The notes under the pieces were generated by a model that was not told where the DNA came from, ran no database searches, and saw nothing but the letters and a program-made list of their open reading frames with translations. 27,528 nt of DNA from Dactylosporangium aurantiacum (GTDB lineage Bacteria > Actinomycetota > Actinomycetes > Mycobacteriales > Micromonosporaceae), in assembly GCF_000716715.1 (NCBI RefSeq), contig NZ_JNYJ01000079.1, positions 1 to 27,528 of the forward strand. The letters are read 5' to 3'. Shown in pieces: positions 1-7,175 of the stretch. Each line of letters opens with the position of its first letter. Positions within the stretch are counted from its first letter, which is position 1. The position numbers were made by a program, and so were the translations under genes.

Positions 1-523
1 CGCCGCCGGACTCGCGGATCACGGGTGCGGACTCGCCGGTGATCGCGGACTCGTCGACCGAGGCGATGCCCTCGATGACGTCACCGTCGCCGGGGATGAT
101 CTGACCGGCCTCGACCACGACGATGTCGCCGAGCTGCAGGGCGGTGGCCGGCACCTGCTCCTCGACCCGGTCCGTCCCGACGAGGCGCCGGGCCATGGTG
201 TCGGTCTTGGCGCGGCGCAGCGTCTCGGCCTGGGCCTTGCCGCGGCCCTCGGCGACGGCCTCGGCCAGGTTGGCGAACACGACGGTCAGCCACAGCCACG
301 CGGTGATCAGCCACGCGAACACGCTGGGGTGCAGCACCGCCACGACGGTGGTGAAGACCGAGCCGATCTCGACGATGAACATGACCGGGTTGCGCCACAG
401 GGTGGCGGGGTTGAGCTTGCGCAGGGCATCCGGCGTGGACTTCCACAGCTGCCGGGGGTCGAGCAGGCCGCCGGCGACCCGGCGCCGTGAGTCCTTGGGT
501 TGTTCGACGGTCAGGGTGGCCAT
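1..523 (-). CDS. kdpB: Potassium-transporting ATPase subunit B, N-terminal part (runs off the window)
   Basis: KdpB is the P-type ATPase subunit of the KdpFABC potassium pump and hydrolyses ATP to drive high-affinity K+ uptake across the cytoplasmic membrane. About 174 residues are visible. The protein starts [15 protein letters not shown], has membrane segments in the PVMFIVEIGSVFTTV and AWLWLTVVFANLAEAVAEG stretches, and reaches the actuator-domain motif DESAITGES close to the window edge. The phosphorylation site (DKTGT) lies outside. The ATG at 523-521 overlaps the kdpA stop by one base (TGATG), which indicates translational coupling. The identification is secure; only the downstream extent is unknown. 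Confidence 0.96.
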   Translation of the reverse strand, partial: MATLTVEQPKDSRRRVAGGLLDPRQLWKSTPDALRKLNPATLWRNPVMFIVEIGSVFTTVVAVLHPSVFAWLITAWLWLTVVFANLAEAVAEGRGKAQAETLRRAKTDTMARRLVGTDRVEEQVPATALQLGDIVVVEAGQIIPGDGDVIEGIASVDESAITGESAPVIRESGG

Positions 524-2181
524 CAGATGCCTTCCGCGAGCGGGCCGAGCGCGAGGGCCGGCAGGTAGGTGAGCAGGACGACGATGACCGTGACCGCGAT
601 GACCATGCCGATGAACAGGGGTTGGTAGGTGCGCAGCGTGCCGGACGACTCCGGGACCGGTGTCTGCCGGGCGAGGGACCCGGCGAGGCCGAGGACCAGG
701 ATGATCGGCAGGAGCCGGCCAAGGAGCATGCACAATCCGAGGGCGGTGTTGTAGAACGTGGTGTTGACGCCGATGCCGGCGAACGCGGAGCCGTTGTTGT
801 TCGACGCCGACGTGAACGCGTACAGCACCTCGGACAGGCCGTGCGCGCCCGGGTTGGCCATCGACGCGCGGGCAGTTTCCGAACCCATCGCGACCGCGGT
901 GCCGACCAGCACCAGCGCGGGCGTCGTGAGCAGGTACAGCGACGCGAACTTGATCTCCCTGGCGCCGATCTTCTTGCCCAGGTATTCGGGGGTCCGTCCG
1001 ACCATCAGCCCGGCCACGAAGACGGTGATGACGGCGAGGATGAGCATGCCGTACAGCCCGGAACCGACACCGCCGGGCGCCACCTCGCCGAGCATCATGT
1101 TCAGCATGGTGACCATGCCACCCAGCGACGTGTAGGAGTCGTGGAAGGAGTTGACGGCACCGGTCGAGGTGAGGGTGGTGATCGAGGCGAACGTCGCGGA
1201 CTGCGACACGCCGAACCTGGTCTCAGTACCCTCAGTGGCCGCGCCGACGGCGGTCGGGACCGTCCCGCCGTGCGACAGCTGGAACGCGTTGATCGCGATG
1301 ATGCTGCCGATCGCGAGGATCGCCATGATGCCCGCGATCGCCAGGCCCTGCCGGCGGTCTCCGACCATCCGGCCGAAGACCCGGGGCAGGCTGAACGGGA
1401 TGCACAGGATCAGGAACAGCTCGATCCAGTTGGTCCAGCCGGTCGGGTTCTCGAACGGGTGGGAGCTGTTGGCGTTGTAGAACCCGCCGCCGTTGGTGCC
1501 CAGCTCCTTGATGACCTCCTGCGATGCGACCGGGCCGCCGGTGATGCTCTGGGTGGCGCCGGCCAGGGTGGTCACATCGGTGCCGCCGCTGAGGTTCTGC
1601 ACCATGCCGCCGGCGATGAAGATCGTCGCTCCGATCACGGCGATCGGCAGCAGGATCCGGACACAGATCCTGACGAGGTCGACCCAGAAGTTGCCGAGCT
1701 GGTCGGTCTTGGCGCGGGCGAACCCTCGTACCAGCGCGACCGCGACGGCGATGCCGACGGCGGCGGAGGCGAAGTTCTGCACCGCCAGCCCGGCCATCTG
1801 CACCAGGTGGCCCATGGTCGACTCACCAGAGTAGGACTGCCAGTTGGTGTTCGTCACGAAGCTGACCGCGGTGTTCCAAGCCTGGTCGGGCTTTACCGGG
1901 TCGAAGCCGAGCGACAGCCACAGGTGGTTCTGGACCCGCTGGAACAGGTACAGGGCCAGGATCGAGATCGCGGAGAACGCCAGGACGCTACGGGCGTAGA
2001 CACCCCAGGACTGCTCACCGTCGGGGTTCACCCCGACCGCGCGGTACAGCAGCCGCTCGGCGCGGGTGTGCCGGTCCGGCGTCACGGCCCGGTACATGTA
2101 GTCGCCGAAGGGCCGGTACACCAGCACCAGGGCGAGGATCAGCGAGGCGACGAACCCGACGCCCGCCGTTGTGGTGCTCAT
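523..2181 (-). CDS. kdpA: Potassium-transporting ATPase subunit A
   Basis: KdpA is the channel-like, K+-selective subunit of KdpFABC. The 552-residue product has the usual family length, about ten hydrophobic segments and the recognisable stretches [28 protein letters not shown] and [12 protein letters not shown], which belong to the repeated pore/selectivity-filter regions. The start ATG (2181-2179) overlaps the kdpF stop by one base and the stop overlaps the kdpB start by one base, so the three genes form a tightly coupled F-A-B unit. kdpC and any kdpDE sensor pair would lie beyond the left edge. Nothing in the protein looks truncated. Confidence 0.98.
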   Translation of the reverse strand: MSTTTAGVGFVASLILALVLVYRPFGDYMYRAVTPDRHTRAERLLYRAVGVNPDGEQSWGVYARSVLAFSAISILALYLFQRVQNHLWLSLGFDPVKPDQAWNTAVSFVTNTNWQSYSGESTMGHLVQMAGLAVQNFASAAVGIAVAVALVRGFARAKTDQLGNFWVDLVRICVRILLPIAVIGATIFIAGGMVQNLSGGTDVTTLAGATQSITGGPVASQEVIKELGTNGGGFYNANSSHPFENPTGWTNWIELFLILCIPFSLPRVFGRMVGDRRQGLAIAGIMAILAIGSIIAINAFQLSHGGTVPTAVGAATEGTETRFGVSQSATFASITTLTSTGAVNSFHDSYTSLGGMVTMLNMMLGEVAPGGVGSGLYGMLILAVITVFVAGLMVGRTPEYLGKKIGAREIKFASLYLLTTPALVLVGTAVAMGSETARASMANPGAHGLSEVLYAFTSASNNNGSAFAGIGVNTTFYNTALGLCMLLGRLLPIILVLGLAGSLARQTPVPESSGTLRTYQPLFIGMVIAVTVIVVLLTYLPALALGPLAEGI

Positions 2182-2270
2182 CAGAACTTCTCCGGGAAGA
2201 GCAGGGCCGTCACCAGGAACGCGGTCAGCGCGACGGCGAGGACGAGACCGACGAGGTTCTCGGCGTTCAC
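2181..2270 (-). CDS. kdpF: Potassium-transporting ATPase small subunit F
   Basis: KdpF is a single-span peptide that stabilises the KdpFABC complex. The 29-residue product begins (GTG) with [17 protein letters not shown] and ends LLFPEKF, the characteristic KdpF C-terminus. The GTG at 2270-2268 was chosen because it gives the standard family length and because it overlaps a preceding in-line stop as GTGA. The same frame stays open upstream to an ATG at 2360, but that extension is Gly/Pro/Arg-rich and unlike KdpF. Its stop overlaps the kdpA start by one base. Confidence 0.93.
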   Translation of the reverse strand: MNAENLVGLVLAVALTAFLVTALLFPEKF

Positions 2271-2341
2271 AGCCGCTCCACCGCCCGCACCGCCAGGCCG
2301 AGGACCGCGAACACCGCGATCGTCAGCCCCGCCCTGCCCAG
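2267..2341 (-). CDS. Possible tiny single-span membrane ORF upstream of kdpF
   Basis: A short minus-strand frame ends [19 protein letters not shown] and its TGA overlaps the kdpF GTG as GTGA, the same kind of coupling used elsewhere in this window. The residues make one hydrophobic helix followed by a basic end, plausible for a small Kdp-associated membrane peptide. There is no ATG, GTG or TTG in this frame before an upstream TAA, only a CTG at 2341. The ATG at 2360, which has an AAGGAG 14 bases upstream, is out of frame by one base. So this may be a non-canonical start, a frameshifted small gene, a sequencing error in a G-run, or chance. Confidence 0.3.
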   Translation of the reverse strand: MGRAGLTIAVFAVLGLAVRAVERL

Positions 2342-2447
2342 GTGCGTTGACGAAATCCATACGCCCCCGCCCGGCTCCTTGACGGTTTCTTAACGCCGGC
2401 CCTCCGCGGTGGCCGCCCGGCGCTGTCACGTTTCGGGGGCGAGGCCG

Positions 2448-2464
2448 GTCATACCTAGTGACCG
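2448..2464. promoter_or_regulatory. Short palindrome between divergent kdpF and VOC genes
   Basis: GGTCA-N7-TGACC is a perfect 5-bp inverted repeat in the roughly 230-bp region separating the minus-strand kdp genes from the plus-strand VOC gene. Its central TACCTAG is one of the few A/T-containing spots there, so it could be an operator or part of a promoter for either side. There is no direct evidence for a binding protein, and an arm of 5 bp can arise by chance. Confidence 0.25.
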
Positions 2465-2518
2465 GTACGTCCGGTGTGACGGCGGCCCGCACCGCGACGG
2501 AGCCGCCCGGCCGGCGCG

Positions 2519-2576
2519 TCGCAAGCACCGGATGGCACCGCACCGCACCGCATTGCAAGCACCGCATCGCAAGCAC
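2519..2576 (+). repeat. Cluster of short GCAAGCACCG/GCACC direct repeats
   Basis: The leader of the VOC gene contains GCAAGCACC twice and GCAAGCACG once, each in a GCAAGCACxxxAT-like setting, separated by a GCACC triplication. It ends just before the GAGGAG ribosome-binding site. It looks like slippage-prone low-complexity DNA in a 5' untranslated region. No hairpin or known riboswitch shape is evident. Confidence 0.5.
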
Positions 2577-2588
2577 GAGGAGAGCACC

Positions 2589-2981
2589 ATGTCACTGCCG
2601 ATGAGCGCCATCATGCTCGGCGTCGAGGATCTGGACCGGGCCAAGCAGTTCTACGCCGAAGGCCTCGGTTTCAAGATCGACAAGGACACCCGCAACTACG
2701 TCTCGTTCAACCTGGGCGACGGGTCCCCGCAGCTGGCGCTCTACGAGTGGGAGGCCGCGGCGCAGGACGCCGGCGTCCCCTCGGAGGGGTCCGGCTTCCG
2801 GGGCACCTCGTTCCACCTGAACCCGCAGTCCAGGGACGAGGTGAACGAAACCATCCGCAACGCGGTCGCGGCCGGCGGTAGCGTGGTCAAGGAGGCGGCC
2901 GCCTCGCAGTGGGGTGGCTACTTCGGGTACTTCAGCGACCCGGACGGCTACCTGTGGAAGGTCGCGACGTATGGTGAGTGA
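2589..2981 (+). CDS. VOC-superfamily (glyoxalase/bleomycin-resistance fold) protein
   Basis: This is a 130-residue cytosolic protein of the vicinal-oxygen-chelate superfamily, with two beta-alpha-beta-beta-beta modules. The N-terminal module reads MSAIMLGVEDLDRAKQFYAEGLGF, the classic VOC opening, and the C-terminal module ends YFSDPDGYLWKVA, where a conserved D-PDG turn and a metal- or substrate-facing position normally sit. The start at 2589 was chosen over an upstream in-frame ATG because GAGGAG lies just before it and the family pattern begins immediately. Substrate cannot be told from the sequence; the family includes lyases, dioxygenases and antibiotic-binding proteins. It is followed after 27 bases by the YdeI-like gene on the same strand. 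Confidence 0.85.
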   Translation: MSLPMSAIMLGVEDLDRAKQFYAEGLGFKIDKDTRNYVSFNLGDGSPQLALYEWEAAAQDAGVPSEGSGFRGTSFHLNPQSRDEVNETIRNAVAAGGSVVKEAAASQWGGYFGYFSDPDGYLWKVATYGE

Positions 2982-3008
2982 CCGCCGCCGACCTGCAAGG
3001 AGCGCGCC

Positions 3009-3443
3009 GTGAAGTTCCGCACCCTCGTCGAGCCGGTGGAGCCCATGCGCGGGCTGGAGGTGCCGCCGGAGGTGGTGGAGGCGCTCGGCGGGGGCGCCCG
3101 GCCGCCGGTGACGATCACGCTCAACGGGCACACCTGGAAGAGCCGGGTCGCCATCATGCGCGGTCGTCACCTGCTCGGGCTCAGCCACGCCAACCGGCAG
3201 GCCGCCGGGGTCACGGCCGGCGACGAGGTCGAGGTCGAGGTCGAGCTGGACGCCGAGCCCAGGGTGGTGGTCGAGCCCGACGACTTCGCCGAGGCCCTCG
3301 ACGCCGACCCGGTCGCCCGCGCCGCGTATGACGGCCTGTCGCACAGCCGCAAGCGCGAGCACGTGCGCGCCATCGAGACCGCGAAGCAGGCGGAGACCCG
3401 CCGGCGGCGCATCGAGAAGGCCATCGCCACCCTGCGCGGCTGA
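3009..3443 (+). CDS. YdeI/OmpD-associated-family protein with DUF1905 domain
   Basis: The product has 144 residues and two recognisable halves. Residues about 1-80 resemble DUF1905: an opening MKFRTLVEP, then PPEVVEALGGG, PVTITLNGHTWKSRVA, and G-T-AGDEVEVEVELD. Residues about 90-144 match the OmdA/YdeI tail, with DDFAEALDADPVARAAYDGLSHSRKREHVRAIETAKQAETR-type residues, ending in a basic helix. The tail is often annotated as bacteriocin-protection or OmpD-associated, but its biochemical role is unclear. The AAGGAGCGCGCC leader gives a ribosome-binding site. It lies 27 bases after the VOC gene and is followed by a strong terminator, so the two may be one transcript. Confidence 0.85.
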   Translation: MKFRTLVEPVEPMRGLEVPPEVVEALGGGARPPVTITLNGHTWKSRVAIMRGRHLLGLSHANRQAAGVTAGDEVEVEVELDAEPRVVVEPDDFAEALDADPVARAAYDGLSHSRKREHVRAIETAKQAETRRRRIEKAIATLRG

Positions 3444-3449
3444 CCCCGT

Positions 3450-3482
3450 GTCCCGGCCCGGCCGTCACGGCCGGGCCGGGAC
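3450..3482 (+). terminator. Perfect 14-bp stem hairpin, likely transcription terminator
   Basis: GTCCCGGCCCGGCC and its exact reverse complement flank a 5-base loop (GTCAC), starting 7 bases after the YdeI-like stop. There is no T-run, as is usual in high-GC actinomycetes. It separates the small-gene pair from the kinase gene that follows. Confidence 0.7.
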
Positions 3483-3547
3483 GCCGCGACCGTCACGCGC
3501 GCGGCATCGCCCGGGGTGGTGCCCGCTGCCGGGGCTAAGCTCGGGCG

Positions 3548-4996
3548 GTGCCCGACTACCTGGCCGTCGACCTCGGTGCCGAGAGCGGCCGTGTGCTGCG
3601 CGGTGCGTTGCGTGACGACCTGCTGACGGTCACCGAGGTGCACCGGTTCGTCAACCGGCCGGTGGCGCTGCCCGAAGGGCTGCACTGGGACGCGCTCGCG
3701 CTGTTCGCGGACCTGTCCGACGGGATCGCGGCGGCCGTCGCCGGGGGATCGGAGCCCGTGGCGGGGGTCGGCATCGACGCGTGGGGCAACGACTTCGGCC
3801 TGCTCGACCGGGCCGGTCACCTCATCGGCAACCCGTGGCACTACCGGGACCGGCGCACCACGCGCAGCACCGCCGTGGTCGCGGCCCGGGTCGGCGCGCA
3901 GGCGCTGTACCGCACGACCGGCACCCCGCCGCTGCCGATCAACACCGCGAGCCAGCTGGTGGCGATGGAGGGTTCGCCGCAGCTGGACGTCGCCGAGCGA
4001 CTGGCGATGCTGCCGGACCTGTTCGGGTACTGGCTGACCGGCGACCTCGCGACCGAGCAGACCATCGCCAGCACCAGCCAGCTGCTCGACGTCACGTCGC
4101 GGACCTGGGCGACCGGGGTCATCGACCGGCTCGGCATCCCGCGCCGGCTCTTCGCCGGGGGTGTCGTGCCGGCCGGGACGAAGGTCGGTCCGCTGCTGGC
4201 GCACCCGTCGGTCCCGTTGTGGACGGTCGCCGGGCACGACACCGCGGCCGCGGTCGCCGCCGTGCCGGCCACCGGCGACGGGTTCGGGTACATCTCGTCG
4301 GGGACCTGGTCGCTCGTCGGGCTGGAGATCGACGCGCCGGTGCTCACCGACGAGGCGCGGCTCGCCGGGTTCTCCAACGAGGCCGGCGTCGACGGCACGA
4401 TCCGGTTCCTGCGCAACGGCACCGGGCTGTGGCTGCTGCAGCGCTGCCGGGCGGCGTGGGGCGACCCGCCGTACGCCGACCTGGTCGACGAGGCCGCGGC
4501 GGCGCCCGGGTTCCGATCGCTGGTCGACCCGGACGACCCGGCGTTCGTCGCGCCCCGGGACATGCCGGCGCGGCTGGCCGCCGCGTGCCGGGCGAGCGGC
4601 CAGCCCACGCCGCAGGGGCGCGGCGCCGTCGTACGGTGCGTGCTGGACAGCCTCGCGTGCAAGCACCGGTGGACGCTGGAGCGGGCGGAGGCACTCGCCG
4701 GCCGGCGGGTGGACACCGTGCACGTCGTCGGCGGCGGCGCGGCCAACCCGCTGCTGTGCCAGCTCACCGCCGACCTGACCGGCCGCCCGGTGCTCGCCGG
4801 GCCGGTCGAGGCGACCGCGGTGGGCAATCTGCTGGTGCAGGCGCGCGCCGACGGGCGGCTCGGCACGCTGCGGGACCTGAGGGCGGTGGTGGCCCGCTCG
4901 CTGCCACCGCGCCGGTTCGAGCCGGCCGGCGGGGCCCGGCACGACGACGCGTACGCTCGCTTCCTCGCCCTGCTCGACGCGGGTGAAACAATCTGA
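3548..4996 (+). CDS. rhaB: Rhamnulokinase-like FGGY carbohydrate kinase
   Basis: This FGGY-family kinase of 482 residues phosphorylates a ketose with ATP, most likely L-rhamnulose. It opens with the phosphate-binding motif LAVDLGAESGRV (residues 5-16), which is typical of RhaB rather than xylulokinase or glycerol kinase. It then has GIDAWGNDFGLLD near 75-87, the catalytic-base segment VAGHDTAAAV with Asp231, the ISSGTWSLVG nucleotide-site segment, and VVGGGAANPLLCQ near the C-terminus. Start is a GTG at 3548. The next gene, a DeoR regulator, starts about 40 bases after its stop. No rhamnose isomerase or rhamnulose-1-phosphate aldolase gene is present in the window, so the true sugar could be another 6-deoxy or ketose substrate. 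Confidence 0.85.
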   Translation: MPDYLAVDLGAESGRVLRGALRDDLLTVTEVHRFVNRPVALPEGLHWDALALFADLSDGIAAAVAGGSEPVAGVGIDAWGNDFGLLDRAGHLIGNPWHYRDRRTTRSTAVVAARVGAQALYRTTGTPPLPINTASQLVAMEGSPQLDVAERLAMLPDLFGYWLTGDLATEQTIASTSQLLDVTSRTWATGVIDRLGIPRRLFAGGVVPAGTKVGPLLAHPSVPLWTVAGHDTAAAVAAVPATGDGFGYISSGTWSLVGLEIDAPVLTDEARLAGFSNEAGVDGTIRFLRNGTGLWLLQRCRAAWGDPPYADLVDEAAAAPGFRSLVDPDDPAFVAPRDMPARLAAACRASGQPTPQGRGAVVRCVLDSLACKHRWTLERAEALAGRRVDTVHVVGGGAANPLLCQLTADLTGRPVLAGPVEATAVGNLLVQARADGRLGTLRDLRAVVARSLPPRRFEPAGGARHDDAYARFLALLDAGETI

Positions 4997-5036
4997 CATA
5001 TTTTGCCGAGCAACGGTGTAAGGGGAGGTGTCGCGG

Positions 5037-5879
5037 GTGCTGATCGCCGAGCGGCGGCGGCTGCTGCTGGAGCAGGTGCACGACCGCGGGTACGTGTCGT
5101 TCCGTGAGCTGGCCGACGCGCTGGACATCTCCGAGTCGACCGTCCGCCGCGACCTGCGCTCCCTGGTCGAGGAGGGGCTGCTGACGGCGACCCGCGGCGG
5201 TGTCGGGCCGGTCCGGCGCGGCCAGGACGCCGCCGGCGTCGCGGCGCCGGGCCCCGGGGACGCCACCGGTGCGCCGCGGCCCGCGGCCGACCGGCACGGC
5301 GCGGCCCGTCCGACGCCGGCGGAGCGGCCCGCCGACCCCGTCCCGCACCACCGGGAGGCGATCGCCGCGCACGCCGCGTCGCTGATCGTGCCGGGCACCG
5401 CGGTGCTGCTGGGCCCCGGGCGCACCACCACCGCGCTCGCCCGCCGGCTGGCCGGGATCGAGCAGCTCACCGTCGTCACCAACTCCGTGGCCGTCACGCA
5501 GGCGCTCATCGACCTGCCACAGATCGACGTCGTGCTCGTCGGCGGTGCCCTGCGCCGCTCGATCGGCGCCGTGGTCGGCCCGATCACCGAGCAGGCGCTG
5601 CAGGGGCTGCGCGGCGCCCAGGTGTTCCTGTCCGGCGAGGGCGTCACCGCCGAGCGCGGCCTGACCACGCCCAACGTGTTCGCCGCCGCCACCGACCAGG
5701 CGCTGATGGCCGCCGGCCGGCAGGTGGTCGTGCTCGCCGACCACACCAAGATCGGCCACGACACGATGTGCCAGACGGTGCCCAGCGACCGCATCGACGT
5801 CCTGGTCACCGATGACGCCGCGGACCCGGATACGCTGCGCCGCCTGCGGGCCGAGGGCGTGGACGTCCGGATCGCCTGA
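5037..5879 (+). CDS. DeoR-family sugar-responsive transcriptional regulator
   Basis: This is a DNA-binding repressor-type protein of about 280 residues. The N-terminal winged helix has the DeoR signature (ERRRLLLEQV, VSFRELADALDISESTVRRDL, GLLTATRGG). The C-terminal sugar-phosphate sensor domain begins near HHREAIAAHAASLIVPG and carries LLGPGRTTTALA, VVTNSVAV and FLSGEGVTAERGLTTPN. Between them is an unusual Ala/Pro/Gly-rich linker of roughly 45 residues (about 57-104). I chose the GTG at 5037, which lies 8 bases after the Shine-Dalgarno AGGGGAGG. A GTG at 5028 in the same frame overlaps that site and is less likely. Its position between the kinase and the ABC importer suggests that it controls both. 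Confidence 0.9.
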   Translation: MLIAERRRLLLEQVHDRGYVSFRELADALDISESTVRRDLRSLVEEGLLTATRGGVGPVRRGQDAAGVAAPGPGDATGAPRPAADRHGAARPTPAERPADPVPHHREAIAAHAASLIVPGTAVLLGPGRTTTALARRLAGIEQLTVVTNSVAVTQALIDLPQIDVVLVGGALRRSIGAVVGPITEQALQGLRGAQVFLSGEGVTAERGLTTPNVFAAATDQALMAAGRQVVVLADHTKIGHDTMCQTVPSDRIDVLVTDDAADPDTLRRLRAEGVDVRIA

Positions 5880-5928
5880 CCTCCGGTCACCGGTCGGCCC
5901 AGTACCGACCAGAAAACGTCAACAAATT

Positions 5929-5949
5929 CCAACTCTTGACAACAGTTGG
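5929..5949. promoter_or_regulatory. Inverted-repeat operator candidate overlapping the importer promoter
   Basis: CCAACT-N9-AGTTGG is a perfect 6-bp-arm inverted repeat. A TTGACA -35-like hexamer (5936-5941) sits inside it, so a protein bound here would block RNA polymerase. It lies just downstream of a DeoR gene and upstream of the importer lipoprotein gene, the classic position for a repressor operator. Which regulator binds, if any, is inference. Confidence 0.5.
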
Positions 5950-5966
5950 CACCACCTGACTACCAT
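5936..5966 (+). promoter_or_regulatory. Candidate promoter of the ytfQ-like importer operon
   Basis: TTGACA at 5936-5941 is followed after 19 bases by TACCAT at 5961-5966, in the most A/T-rich stretch of the DeoR-importer gap. The spacer is longer than ideal (17), so an alternative -10 may be used. The leader to the ATG at 6084 is about 110 bases. Confidence 0.45.
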
Positions 5967-6083
5967 CTGGCAAGTTCCAATCAAACTCTTTGACTTCTCG
6001 GCACCGTGCACGAGTGCTCCCGCATGCCCGCGGGCGGCCGCGCCCGGCGCTGATCCGCCATGCCCGCGTGAAGGGAAAGCCAG

Positions 6084-7166
6084 ATGCCGCAGTCCAGCAG
6101 ATTCTCCCGTGGCCCCCGCCTCGGCGCCGTCCTGGCGCTGGTCGCCCTGGTCGGCACCGCCTGCACCAAGACCGCCGGTGACACCGCCGCACCCGCCGCC
6201 ACCGGCTCCGCCGCCCAGCAGGTCCAGGCGACCTCGGGCGCCACCGGCTGCACCCCGGAGCGCTACAACGGCGGCGTGCCGAAGCTCGACCTCAAGAGCA
6301 TCACCGTCGGCTTCGCGCAGTCCGAGAAGGAGGCCAACCCGTTCCGGATCACCGAGACCCAGTCCATCAAGGACGAGGCGGCCAAGCGGGGCATCAAGCT
6401 CATCACCACCAACGCGCAGTCCGACCTCAACAAGGAGATCGCCGACATCCAGGGCATGATCGCGCAGGGCGCCAAGGCGCTGATCATCTCCCCGCTGAAC
6501 TCCGAAGGGCTCGATCCCGCGCTCAAGGCCGCCCAGGACGCCAAGGTGCCGGTCATGACGATCGACCGGCTGCTGACCACGAAGACCGCCTGCAAGGACT
6601 ACCTCGGCTGGATCGGCTCCGACTTCGTCGTGCAGGGGCAGCGCGCCGCCGACGCGCTCATCGCCGCCACCGGCGACCAGGGCCAGGTGGCCATCCTGCT
6701 CGGCGCGTCCGGGGTCAACGTCACCGTCGACCGGACCAAGGGCTTCAAGGACCAGCTCACCGCCAAGGGCTCGAAGCTGAAGATCGTCGCGGAGCAGACC
6801 GGCGACTTCACCCGCGAGAAGGGCCAGAAGGTCACCGAGCAGCTGATCTCGGCCAACCCCGGGATCACCGCCATCTACGCCGAGAACGACGAGATGGCCC
6901 TCGGCGCGGTCGCCGCGCTCAAGGGCGCCGGTAAGAAGCCCGGCGACGTCAAGATCGTCACCATCGACGGCACCAAGGGCGCGGTGCAGGGCATCCTGGA
7001 CGGCTGGATCGCCGGAGTCATCGAGTCCAACCCGCGCTTCGGCCCGCTCGCCTTCCAGGCGCTGGAGGACTTCTACAGCGGTAAGGGCGTCGCGGAGAAG
7101 ACCATCATCTCCGACAAGGCGTACACCAAGGACAACGCCCAGGCCGAGCTCGTCAACGCGTACTGA
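6084..7166 (+). CDS. ytfQ: ABC sugar importer substrate-binding lipoprotein, galactofuranose (YtfQ)-like
   Basis: This is a 360-residue periplasmic-binding-protein-fold lipoprotein that would capture a sugar outside the membrane and deliver it to the permeases encoded downstream. A basic start and a hydrophobic run lead to VGTAC, with Cys27 as the probable lipidated residue. The lipobox is slightly atypical, with Gly at -3. The mature part begins after a Thr/Ala-rich spacer at ITVGFAQSEKEANPFR. The stretches GDFTREKGQ, IYAENDEMALGAV and the tail DKAYTKDNAQAELVNAY resemble E. coli YtfQ, the galactofuranose-binding protein, more than RbsB. The GAAGGGAAAG leader supports the start. The gene order that follows also matches ytfQ-ytfR-ytfT-yjfF. 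The exact sugar is not proven. Confidence 0.88.
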   Translation: MPQSSRFSRGPRLGAVLALVALVGTACTKTAGDTAAPAATGSAAQQVQATSGATGCTPERYNGGVPKLDLKSITVGFAQSEKEANPFRITETQSIKDEAAKRGIKLITTNAQSDLNKEIADIQGMIAQGAKALIISPLNSEGLDPALKAAQDAKVPVMTIDRLLTTKTACKDYLGWIGSDFVVQGQRAADALIAATGDQGQVAILLGASGVNVTVDRTKGFKDQLTAKGSKLKIVAEQTGDFTREKGQKVTEQLISANPGITAIYAENDEMALGAVAALKGAGKKPGDVKIVTIDGTKGAVQGILDGWIAGVIESNPRFGPLAFQALEDFYSGKGVAEKTIISDKAYTKDNAQAELVNAY

Positions 7167-7175
7167 GCCCGGACG

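Noticed and set aside
487..2382. Very long plus-strand open frame opposite kdpA
   Set aside because: Its translation is Arg/Asp/Gly/His low complexity, it lies wholly antisense to the clear kdpA gene, and such frames are normal in very GC-rich DNA.
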